A stretch of 18,581 bases of DNA from Clostridia bacterium (lineage in GTDB: Bacteria; Bacillota; Clostridia; UBA1381), in the NCBI GenBank assembly GCA_008668455.1, contig RQCD01000191.1, forward strand, positions 1-18,581, given 5' to 3'. Every line of letters starts with the position of its first letter. The stretch's first letter is position 1. Shown in pieces: positions 1 through 6,525 of the stretch. A program made the position numbers and the translations under genes. Below the pieces are notes generated by a model. That model was given only the letters and a program-made list of their open reading frames with translations. It made no database searches and was not told where the DNA came from.

Positions 1-620
1 ATATTATGCTCGCCGAATTTTTTCAGAATTTTATTTACCTGCGTCCGGATGGTGACATCCTCCACATAGCGTTCGGTGGCAACCTGATGATAGGATTTTC
101 CGTTTCGGAGCGCCATTAAGACTTCAAATTCCGCGGTGGTCAGCCGCGAGACAATATTGAGCGTATAGATAAGCGTGTCCTGATAGGTTTTGATCCGGGA
201 GAATTCATCTAAAATTTTTGAAGCAATTTCCGGGCGGAGAGAAAGCTGATTTTCGTATACTAAATGAATGGAATTGATGATATTGGCAACCGACGCGCTT
301 TTCACAATATATTCTGATGCGCCGGCAGCAAAGGCGCGATAAATCATTTCGTCCTCCTCGTTGACCGTCAGCACGATCACCTTGACTGCCGGCAGCTCCG
401 CCTTGATTTTTTCGATCGCCTCAATGCCGGCATACTGATGCTCCATCTGAATATCCATCAGCACAATATCCGGAACGGTTTTCTGCACCAGCTCCACACC
501 CTTTGCGCCGCTGTGTGCTATGCCGACTACTTCAAAATCCGATTCTTTTCCTAAAACCATGGCAAAGTATTCTGCAATGTCGATCATATCCTCCACAATG
601 GCTATTTTAATCTGATCCAT
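1..620 (-). CDS. NarL/LuxR-family response regulator (3' end cut by window)
   Basis: The minus strand reads 206 uninterrupted codons from an ATG at 620 down to base 1, with no stop reached. The N-terminal receiver domain (about 1-120) shows the acidic pair E10/D11, the phospho-acceptor D56 in VLMDIQM, T85 in VIVLT and K107 in EYIVKSAS. The C-terminal part (about 158-206) matches a LuxR/GerE helix-turn-helix: LTTAEFEVLMALRNGKSYHQVA, then a recognition-helix region ending VNKILKKFGEH. Only the last few residues are likely missing, as the family is usually about 210-220 aa. A GGGGAG ribosome site precedes the start. It lies 20 bp after the sensor kinase on the same strand, so the two should be co-transcribed cognate partners. 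Likely role: DNA-binding activator or repressor of the divergent transport/hydrolase operon. The regulated target is inference from position. Confidence 0.93.
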   Translation of the reverse strand, partial: MDQIKIAIVEDMIDIAEYFAMVLGKESDFEVVGIAHSGAKGVELVQKTVPDIVLMDIQMEHQYAGIEAIEKIKAELPAVKVIVLTVNEEDEMIYRAFAAGASEYIVKSASVANIINSIHLVYENQLSLRPEIASKILDEFSRIKTYQDTLIYTLNIVSRLTTAEFEVLMALRNGKSYHQVATERYVEDVTIRTQVNKILKKFGEHN

Positions 621-640
621 ATTTCTCTCCCCTTATCCTG

Positions 641-2125
641 TTATTTTTTTTGCTGGAGTGTAATCCGGAAGGTGGTGGAACGTCCCAGATCACTTTCGAT
701 GCTTACAAAGCCTTTCATATTTTTAATGCTGCGAAATACATAATTCAGTCCGACGCCCCAATTGGATGAGGAGGACTTGGTGCTGTAAAATGCGCGGAAC
801 ACTTTCCGGAGTTCTTTTTTCGGGATTCCGATTCCGTTGTCGGTGACGGAAATGGAAATCCATTCATACTCGCGTGAAACTGAAATCCGGATTTCTCCGC
901 GTTTTCGTTCTGCCAGCCGGATTGCGTCCTGGGCATTGTCTAAGATATTGCGGAGCGAATTTTCCAGACAGGTTCGGTCGCAGTAAGCAAAAATTCCAGG
1001 CCTATAATCGCGCACAACCTGAATATTTTTGTCCAGTTCCGTTCGGGAAAGCGCATGATCAATACATTCTGTCACATCCGCATCAATCGGACTGGTTTCC
1101 ACCTGTTTAAAGGTGTAGAGCGAATTGGACGCGCTTTTTAAAGCGTTTTCGGAGATCGCTTCCAGCCGTTTCACCAGATACTCTGCACGCTCCGGCTCCG
1201 GATGCTGTGAAAGCTGCCGGGCAAGCATGTTAATGGAGAGCATCTCATTTTTATAGGTATGTAAAATATTGCGGATTTGCTTGTTTGGTTTTAAGGCGAG
1301 GCGGGAGATGATAAAATCCCGGAAAAAATCTAAGCTGTCCAAGCCGTGAAAGCGAAACAGCAAAATCAGCATCGCGTTGGAAAGCACCAAGGCTAAAATA
1401 GACAGATAGCTGTAGTTGTAGGAAAAGGAGCTTTCCGGAAAACAGAGCAGCGTGTCCATGCTGAGCGTTTGGTAGGTTTGCCGGAACGGACCGACAATAA
1501 AGATAAACAGGCACAGCATGTTGAGACACAGGAGACTGAAAAAAAGTGAAAGCAGCTGCTTCTTTTTCGTAGTGTATTCGTTTTTAAAAGCCAGATACAA
1601 AAGCTGCACTAAAGGCATAATCATGTATGCGCCGATCCAACAATAGTTTATTTGATTGATCAGCATGAGAATTTTGTGTACCTGCTCTGAATTTTCAGCG
1701 GACATGCCATAGAGCAGCGTCATAAATTGCAGGCGCGTCTGCGGATCGTAAAAGATGACATAAAAAATCGGCAAAAGGAAGCTTGCAATGGTCAGAAGCA
1801 GACTTTTTCGAGAACGCTCCTTTGGTGTCAAAAACAGCGGCAGACAGGCAATAAATCCGGCAAAACCGATATTTTGCAGACGAATGATAGTATAGTACGA
1901 AACTTTTAGCTTGCTTAAAAATAAATAACCATTATAGTCCGGAAGAAAGATTGCATAATCCGGATACTGGTAATGCCCTAGCTTTGCGACAAAAATTAAG
2001 GATGCAATAATGGCAAGATTTAAAAAAAGCGTCAGTCCTGCAAGGATAAAGCTATAGCGGTTCGTATATTTACGAATCAATACGATAATGGAAAAAAGCA
2101 GTAAAATAATGACAGTATAGATCAT
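641..2125 (-). CDS. Membrane sensor histidine kinase (seven-TM-type input, HATPase output)
   Basis: A 494-aa protein. The N-terminal half (about 1-260) has roughly seven hydrophobic segments (near 4-18, 24-47, 80-99, 108-126, 157-180, 192-212, 238-258) and no large extracellular domain, so it may sense within or near the membrane. The likely phospho-acceptor is H289 in ILHTYKNEML, an H-x-x-K-N arrangement. The ATPase domain is complete: N-box ENSLRNILDNAQDAI (about 388-402), G1 box D429-N-G-I-G, F-box region F446-Y-S-T-K, G2 box G457-V-G-L, and a closing GRSTTFRITL. The start ATG at 2125 has a GAAAGGAG site 7-8 bases upstream. It is first in a two-gene unit with the response regulator. The H-box does not look like the usual HisKA_3 type that pairs with LuxR-family regulators. 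The signal it senses cannot be read from sequence; a sugar or cell-envelope cue is a guess from context. Confidence 0.9.
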   Translation of the reverse strand: MIYTVIILLLFSIIVLIRKYTNRYSFILAGLTLFLNLAIIASLIFVAKLGHYQYPDYAIFLPDYNGYLFLSKLKVSYYTIIRLQNIGFAGFIACLPLFLTPKERSRKSLLLTIASFLLPIFYVIFYDPQTRLQFMTLLYGMSAENSEQVHKILMLINQINYCWIGAYMIMPLVQLLYLAFKNEYTTKKKQLLSLFFSLLCLNMLCLFIFIVGPFRQTYQTLSMDTLLCFPESSFSYNYSYLSILALVLSNAMLILLFRFHGLDSLDFFRDFIISRLALKPNKQIRNILHTYKNEMLSINMLARQLSQHPEPERAEYLVKRLEAISENALKSASNSLYTFKQVETSPIDADVTECIDHALSRTELDKNIQVVRDYRPGIFAYCDRTCLENSLRNILDNAQDAIRLAERKRGEIRISVSREYEWISISVTDNGIGIPKKELRKVFRAFYSTKSSSSNWGVGLNYVFRSIKNMKGFVSIESDLGRSTTFRITLQQKK

Positions 2126-2144
2126 TTCTTTGCTCCTTTCTTCT

Positions 2145-2157
2145 TTGATAAAATCAA
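2145..2157. promoter_or_regulatory. Operator-like inverted repeat at the kinase transcription start
   Basis: TTGAT-AAA-ATCAA is a perfect 5-3-5 inverted repeat. It covers the predicted transcription start of the kinase/regulator unit, 5-7 bases beyond the -10. It shares the GTTGAT core with sites at 2216-2232 and 2265-2275. A site here would be expected to repress or autoregulate. Binding protein unknown; the adjacent response regulator is the first candidate. Confidence 0.4.
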
Positions 2158-2161
2158 CACT

Positions 2162-2190
2162 ATTTTAGCATGTTTAACTATAAAAGTCAA
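2162..2190 (-). promoter_or_regulatory. Promoter for sensor kinase/response regulator unit
   Basis: On the minus strand TTGACT (2190-2185) is followed by a 17-bp spacer and TAAAAT (2167-2162), with TGC directly before the -10 (extended -10). This is a near-consensus housekeeping sigma promoter. Predicted start about 2155, leaving a leader of about 30 bases before the ATG. Confidence 0.7.
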
Positions 2191-2215
2191 GTGGAAATAT
2201 ACCCGTTTTGTGAAC

Positions 2216-2232
2216 GTTGATAATTTATCAAC
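2216..2232. promoter_or_regulatory. 17-bp perfect palindrome between the divergent promoters
   Basis: GTTGATAA-T-TTATCAAC is a perfect 8-1-8 inverted repeat. Its centre (2224) is about 96 bases upstream of the predicted start of the transport operon and about 69 bases upstream of the predicted kinase start, so one bound dimer could act on both promoters. The left arm with its flank, AACGTTGATAA, is repeated exactly at 2265-2275. Likely a transcription-factor site; identity of the factor is inferred only. Confidence 0.55.
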
Positions 2233-2264
2233 ACTTTTGAGCAAGGATAAGCGCAAAAGGCAAA

Positions 2265-2275
2265 AACGTTGATAA
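2265..2275. promoter_or_regulatory. Second copy of AACGTTGATAA half-site upstream of transport promoter
   Basis: An exact 11-bp direct repeat of 2213-2223, offset by 52 bp (close to five helical turns, so on the same DNA face). It lies about 50 bases upstream of the predicted transport-operon start, just before the -35, a typical activator position. Confidence 0.45.
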
Positions 2276-2286
2276 AAAATCGTATT

Positions 2287-2313
2287 TTGCACTTGATTTT
2301 TTTGTGCTAAAAT
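2287..2313 (+). promoter_or_regulatory. Promoter of the transport/hydrolase operon
   Basis: TTGCAC (2287-2292), a 15-bp spacer and TAAAAT (2308-2313) with TG at 2305-2306 giving an extended -10. The TGCTAAAAT element is identical to that of the divergent kinase promoter. The spacer is slightly short, which fits an activator-dependent promoter. An overlapping alternative is TTGATT (2293-2298) with TAATAG (2316-2321), 17-bp spacer. Predicted start near 2320, leader of about 60 bases. Confidence 0.55.
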
Positions 2314-2379
2314 AATAATAGATCAAATATACCCTCGAAAAAAAACGGGGGAGAGAAGAAAGAAAAGAGGTATCAGAAA

Positions 2380-3747
2380 ATGAAACAAACAACAAAACGT
2401 GCGGCGGCAATTCTGACGCTTGCAGCGCTTTCGGCAGGAATGATTTCCGGCTGCGGCGAAAAAAAGCCCAATGCCGACGGTGTGACAACGGTGACAGTCT
2501 GGACGAACAGCACACACACCAAGGACGTTATGACCGAGCTGGTTGCAGATTATAATGAAACAACCGGTAAGGAAAAGGGCATTAAGATTGACTATGTTGT
2601 GCAGGGCGGCGACTATCAGAAGGTGCTGGATGTTGCGATTCAGTCAAAGGAGGTACCGGAACTGTATTATCCGATTACCGGTATCCGGGAGGCGGTAAAG
2701 CAGAATGTGATTACTGCACTGGATGATATGCCGGGCGGAGCAGAGTTCATCAAAAAGTACGACGGAAAGCTTGTAAATGTGGCAAACGTGCTTGACGGAA
2801 AAACCTATAGTGTTCCGTATAACCTGACCACGATCGGACTTCTTTATAATAAGGATCTTTTTAAGAAGAACGGAATTGTGGATGAAAACGGCGAGGCAAA
2901 GCCGCCGAAAACCTGGGATGAGGTTGCAGAGTATGCAAAAAAATGCACCAACCCGGACGCAAAGGAATATGGAATTGCATTGCCGTTAAAATGGGGCGGA
3001 TATTTCGGATGGGATCTCATTCAGCCGTTTTTCTCCTCGCTCGGAACAACCGGATATGACGCAGAAAAGGATTGTTACAATTATTCTGCGCTGCTTCCTG
3101 CATTTCAGTTTTTGAATCGGATCAAAGAGGATCAGTCCTATTACATAGGCGCGGAGGGATTAGATAATGACCCGGCGCGTGCACAGTTTGCGGAGGGCAG
3201 CATTGCGATGAAGCTGGGCGCGTCCTGGGATGTGGGCGTTTTGAACGATCAGTTCCCGGCAAAATGTGATTGGGGAGTTGCTCCTGTTCCGACCGTAACC
3301 GGTCAGAAAGAATATAAACAATGGTGCTCCACCGATCCGTTCTTAGTCATTGGAAATGTAGAAGATGACATGAGGGAAAAGGTGATGGAGGTTTATAAGT
3401 GGTTCCATGATGATAAGGTGGTTTCCAAGCTTTATCAGAAGGGAAAAATTATTCCGGCAGACGAAAAGCTGATTGAAAGCACAACACTTGAAAATCCGTC
3501 TAAGGGATGGGAGGAATTTTGTTCCTTTGTCAGCGACTCTATTGGACTTCCGCCTGCTCCGAGCATTTCATTGGAAGGTGACAGTTTATCCGTAGTCGGT
3601 ATGAAAATCTGGATGGGCGAGGACGCAGCAACGCTCTTAAAGGATCTGGACGAACGCTCAGCTGCTGCATTGGAAAAAAGCGTGTCAGACGGAAAAGTCA
3701 ATCTGGCAGATTATAAATGGAGCAATATTGATATTAAGGCAGAATAA
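2380..3747 (+). CDS. ABC transporter sugar-binding lipoprotein (family 1 solute-binding protein)
   Basis: A 455-aa protein beginning with a lipoprotein signal peptide; the lipobox is SAGMISGC with the lipidated Cys at residue 25. The mature part has a family 1 extracellular solute-binding (maltose-binding-like) layout: an early TVTVWTNSTH strand, an IDYVVQGGDYQKVLDVAIQ segment, a KTYSVPYNLTTIGLLYNKDLFKKNGI hinge region of the usual MBP type, and later GSIAMKLGASWDVGVL. Length is typical (about 420-460 aa). AAGAGG lies nine bases before the ATG. It should capture an oligosaccharide outside the membrane and hand it to the two permeases encoded next. The ligand cannot be read from sequence; the GH130 gene downstream suggests a mannose-containing oligosaccharide (inference). 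A stem-loop follows the stop. Confidence 0.93.
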   Translation: MKQTTKRAAAILTLAALSAGMISGCGEKKPNADGVTTVTVWTNSTHTKDVMTELVADYNETTGKEKGIKIDYVVQGGDYQKVLDVAIQSKEVPELYYPITGIREAVKQNVITALDDMPGGAEFIKKYDGKLVNVANVLDGKTYSVPYNLTTIGLLYNKDLFKKNGIVDENGEAKPPKTWDEVAEYAKKCTNPDAKEYGIALPLKWGGYFGWDLIQPFFSSLGTTGYDAEKDCYNYSALLPAFQFLNRIKEDQSYYIGAEGLDNDPARAQFAEGSIAMKLGASWDVGVLNDQFPAKCDWGVAPVPTVTGQKEYKQWCSTDPFLVIGNVEDDMREKVMEVYKWFHDDKVVSKLYQKGKIIPADEKLIESTTLENPSKGWEEFCSFVSDSIGLPPAPSISLEGDSLSVVGMKIWMGEDAATLLKDLDERSAAALEKSVSDGKVNLADYKWSNIDIKAE

Positions 3748-3757
3748 CAAGCATAGC

Positions 3758-3783
3758 GCCGTCCGGCAAATTTGCCGGACGGC
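3758..3783 (+). promoter_or_regulatory. Intercistronic GC-rich stem-loop after the binding-protein gene
   Basis: GCCGTCCGGC and GCCGGACGGC form a perfect 10-bp stem with AAATTT as the loop; the whole 26 bases are palindromic. No T-run follows, so a strong intrinsic terminator is unlikely. Similar hairpins between binding-protein and permease genes commonly protect upstream mRNA or lower downstream expression, matching the need for more binding protein than permease. Confidence 0.7.
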
Positions 3784-3808
3784 ACAGCCAAATGAGGGAG
3801 CATAAAAT

Positions 3809-4714
3809 ATGAATAAAACAAAAAACTGGAACCGGGGACAGGTAAAATGGTGTTATCTGTTTATTGCCCCGATGCTGATTGGATTTTTGGTGTTCACGCT
3901 TTATCCGATCTGCTGGGCAGTCCGGTATTCTTTCTTTGATTACGACGGAATTGAGGCAAGCTTTATCGGGCTTGATAATTATATCCGGGTATTCACACGG
4001 GATCCTGGCTACTGGCAGGCAATGGCGACAACCTTTTTAATGAGCTTTGGAAAGCTTTTAGTGGAGCTGCCGCTGGCATTACTCTTAGCAATTTTATTGA
4101 ATAATGCCTTGAAGGGAAGCGGTATTTTCCGGACAATTTTCTTCCTGCCCAATATTATTTCTACGGCAATTATGGGATTGATTTTCTTTTTTATCTTTGA
4201 TACGGCAAATGGATTTGTAAATAATGTACTGATGGAATTCGGGATTGAACCGGTCAATTGGTTTGGTCATAAATGGACGGCAATTTTGGTAATTGCCATT
4301 GTCTCAATCTGGCAGGGGTTTGGTATTAATATGCTGTTTTTCCTGTCCGGTATTCAGGGAATTCCGGCAGATTTATATGAATGCGCGTCCTTAGACGGCG
4401 CAAATAAATGGAAAAGCTTTGTGCATATCACCCTCCCGATGCTTGCGCCGACGATGCAGGTGATTCTGATGATGGCAATGATCGGAACCATTCAGACAAC
4501 CGATCTGGTTCTGACTTTGACAAACGGTCAGCCGGCAGGGCAGAGCGAAGTGATTATGACGTATATCTTTAAATATTTCTTCAGCTATGGAAATACCGTC
4601 AATGCCTCACAATACGGCTATGCAACGGCGGCAGGAATTGTGCTTGCCATCATTTTAGGCGGTCTGACAGCGGTATATTTAAAGGTTACCAAAAAGAGTA
4701 CACAGATTTATTAG
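3809..4714 (+). CDS. ABC sugar permease, MalF/UgpA-type
   Basis: A 301-aa integral membrane protein with about six hydrophobic segments, starting with WCYLFIAPMLIGFLVFTLYPI, the typical first helix of this family. The binding-protein-dependent transport (EAA) loop is clear: Y190-E-C-A-S-L-D-G197 followed by ITLP (207-210), which docks with the ATPase. GAGGGAG lies eight bases before the ATG. It forms a heterodimer with the next gene product. No ATPase gene is present in the window, so a shared MsmX/UgpC-type ATPase encoded elsewhere probably energises import, as is common for such systems in Firmicutes. Confidence 0.95.
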   Translation: MNKTKNWNRGQVKWCYLFIAPMLIGFLVFTLYPICWAVRYSFFDYDGIEASFIGLDNYIRVFTRDPGYWQAMATTFLMSFGKLLVELPLALLLAILLNNALKGSGIFRTIFFLPNIISTAIMGLIFFFIFDTANGFVNNVLMEFGIEPVNWFGHKWTAILVIAIVSIWQGFGINMLFFLSGIQGIPADLYECASLDGANKWKSFVHITLPMLAPTMQVILMMAMIGTIQTTDLVLTLTNGQPAGQSEVIMTYIFKYFFSYGNTVNASQYGYATAAGIVLAIILGGLTAVYLKVTKKSTQIY

Positions 4715-4727
4715 GAGGAGATACGGC

Positions 4728-5564
4728 ATGAAAATATTGAAAAAAACACTCATTTATCTTTTCCTGATTCTATTAACCTTTATCACGCTGCTGCCGGTTT
4801 TGTATGCGTTTTTCGGATCGTTTAAGAGCAATCAGGAGCTTTTGGTGTCCGGTGCAAGGCTGATTCCGGAAAAGTTTATCTTTGATAACTATGCAGAAGC
4901 ATGGAGGCTGGCAGATTTTAAAACCTATACCTGGAACAGCGTTTATATGACCTTTTTCTCGGTGATCGGCGTGGTGGCATCCTCGGCAATGGGCGGCTAT
5001 GCATTTTCGCGCGGAAGCTTTCCGGGCAGAAACCTTATTTTCGGACTGTTTACCGCAACCATGTTTATCTCGCTCGGAACAGTAACGCTTTATCCGCAGC
5101 TGCAAATTGCAAGGTTATTACATATTAACAAAAGCCTCTGGGGCATTATCATTATGAAAATTTTCGGCGTCAGTGCGATGAACCTGTTTTTAGTGCGCGG
5201 CTTTGTCAATTCCATTCCAAAGGAAATTGACGAGGCGGAAACGATTGACGGCTGTAATTTCGGCAAAATTTTTGTCTCTATTATTCTGCCGCTCATGAAA
5301 CCGATTTTAGCGACAATTGCAATTATAACCTTTAAAACCGTTTGGAATGATTATCTCCTGCCGATGGTGTTTACCATTTCCACACCGAAAAAAGCGCCTC
5401 TGGTTGTCGGCGTTGTGGCATTGAAAAATACCGGCGAGGGAGCGACCTCCTGGAATCTGATGCTGGCGGGAACGATGATCTCCATTATTCCGATGGTACT
5501 TGTTTATTTAGGCTTAAACCGTTACTTTGTTGAGGGTATGACAAACGGTGCAGTAAAAGGATAA
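4728..5564 (+). CDS. ABC sugar permease, MalG/UgpE-type
   Basis: A 278-aa integral membrane protein with about six hydrophobic segments. It has the family hallmarks GSFKSNQEL after the first helix, AMGGYAFSRG, an EAA loop E169-A-E-T-I-D-G175 ending IILPLMKP (185-191), and VWNDYLLPM. AGGAGGAG lies seven bases before the ATG and overlaps the stop of the previous permease gene, so translation is likely coupled. Partner of the MalF-type permease. Confidence 0.95.
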   Translation: MKILKKTLIYLFLILLTFITLLPVLYAFFGSFKSNQELLVSGARLIPEKFIFDNYAEAWRLADFKTYTWNSVYMTFFSVIGVVASSAMGGYAFSRGSFPGRNLIFGLFTATMFISLGTVTLYPQLQIARLLHINKSLWGIIIMKIFGVSAMNLFLVRGFVNSIPKEIDEAETIDGCNFGKIFVSIILPLMKPILATIAIITFKTVWNDYLLPMVFTISTPKKAPLVVGVVALKNTGEGATSWNLMLAGTMISIIPMVLVYLGLNRYFVEGMTNGAVKG

Positions 5565-5593
5565 AAGGAATCTTCAGATTACCTGTTTTGGCG

Positions 5594-5600
5594 AAAGGAG
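5594..5600 (+). promoter_or_regulatory. Ribosome binding site that fixes the GH130 start
   Basis: AAAGGAG lies eight bases before the ATG at 5609. A longer in-frame reading from TTG at 5588 would place this site inside the coding region with nothing comparable upstream, so 5609 is chosen. Confidence 0.85.
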
Positions 5601-5608
5601 AAAAGACA

Positions 5609-6502
5609 ATGAAAAAAATATTTACACGCTATCCTAAAAACCCAATTCTGACAAAAGAGGATTTTCCGGTTGATACTTCGGCAGTTTTAAATCCCGGAGC
5701 AATTAAGACCGGGAACGAATATATTCTGATTTGCGATGTGACCCTGGCAAAGCGGCATATTGTGCTTTGGGTGGCACGCAGTCAGGACGGAATCCATTTT
5801 GTGCCGGATGAAAAGCCGATTGAATTGGTTTCGCATCCGGATCACCCAAATGAGATATGCGTTTATGATCCGCGTATCGTAAAGCTGGAGGGGCGTTATT
5901 ATATCACACATACGTCAAACTCAATTGTCGGCGACCGGATCAGCCTTTTGGCAACGGATGATTTCAGAACATTTGAACGTGTTTCTGTATCCAGCGAGCT
6001 AAACAACAGAAATTGCTCACTGTTCCCGGAAAAGATCAACGGCTATTACTGCCGGTTCGGACGGGATGAAAAGGATTTATGGATTGAATATTCCCCGGAT
6101 CTGCATTTTTGGGGAAATCAGAGACTTGTGATGCAGACGAGAGAAACCTATTGGGACGCTTATAAGATCGGCGCAGGAGCGCCTCCGATTAAAACGGAGC
6201 ATGGATGGCTGGAGCTATATCATGGCGTGTACAACACCTGCAACGGTTATATTTATAATTTAGGTGTCGTTATGCTGGATTTGGAGGATCCCTCCAAGGT
6301 ACTTGCCCGCAGTGAGGGACCGGTGTTCTATCCGGAGGAAAGCTATGAATGGATCGGCAGAGTGCCGGGTGTGGTTTTCTCCTGCAATGCGGTTTTGGAG
6401 GATGACGGGACAGTGAAAATCTATTACGGTGCGGCAGATCAGTGCATTGGCTTGGCAGAAGCAAAATTAGAGGATCTGATAGACGCATGCTATCACGGTT
6501 AA
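5609..6502 (+). CDS. GH130-family glycoside phosphorylase (probable beta-mannoside phosphorylase)
   Basis: A 297-aa protein with no signal peptide, so cytoplasmic; slightly short for the family (about 300-350). GH130 five-bladed propeller motifs appear in order: NPILTKEDFP near the N-terminus, NPGA (28-31), VARSQDGIHF (55-64), YDPRI with D87 as the likely general acid, RNCSLFPEKINGYY (134-147), YSPDLHFWG (161-169), KIGAGAPPIKT (186-196), GWLELYHGV (199-207), VVFSCNA and IYYGAADQ. The residues that contact phosphate in characterised GH130 phosphorylases seem to be kept (R134, N135, R149, K195, H205 by motif position), favouring phosphorolysis over hydrolysis. Known family members cleave beta-1,4- or beta-1,2-mannosides to mannose 1-phosphate. 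Which linkage this one uses cannot be told. Its place after the permeases fits processing of imported oligosaccharides. Confidence 0.88.
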   Translation: MKKIFTRYPKNPILTKEDFPVDTSAVLNPGAIKTGNEYILICDVTLAKRHIVLWVARSQDGIHFVPDEKPIELVSHPDHPNEICVYDPRIVKLEGRYYITHTSNSIVGDRISLLATDDFRTFERVSVSSELNNRNCSLFPEKINGYYCRFGRDEKDLWIEYSPDLHFWGNQRLVMQTRETYWDAYKIGAGAPPIKTEHGWLELYHGVYNTCNGYIYNLGVVMLDLEDPSKVLARSEGPVFYPEESYEWIGRVPGVVFSCNAVLEDDGTVKIYYGAADQCIGLAEAKLEDLIDACYHG

Positions 6503-6512
6503 ATTCATACAG

Positions 6513-6520
6513 AGAGGAGA
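6513..6520 (+). promoter_or_regulatory. Ribosome binding site that fixes the first hydrolase start
   Basis: AGAGGAGA lies five bases before the ATG at 6526, and a signal peptide begins exactly there. An in-frame ATG at 6442 inside the GH130 gene has no such support and would bury the signal peptide. Confidence 0.88.
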
Positions 6521-6525
6521 ATTTT

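Noticed and set aside
2195..2334. AAATATACCC repeated at 2195-2204 and 2325-2334 as a regulatory pair
   Set aside because: A single 10-bp repeat in AT-rich sequence, 130 bp apart and not symmetric to the promoters; chance is a fair explanation.
3758..3783. Intrinsic terminator ending the first transcript
   Set aside because: There is no T-run after the stem and the next gene follows with a good ribosome site 10 bases later, so at most partial attenuation.
5588..5608. TTG start for the GH130 gene
   Set aside because: The AAAGGAG site would be inside the coding region; ATG at 5609 has correct spacing.
6442..6525. Longer start for the first hydrolase at ATG 6442
   Set aside because: It overlaps the end of the GH130 gene, lacks a ribosome site, and would hide a clear signal peptide that begins at 6526 after AGAGGAGA.
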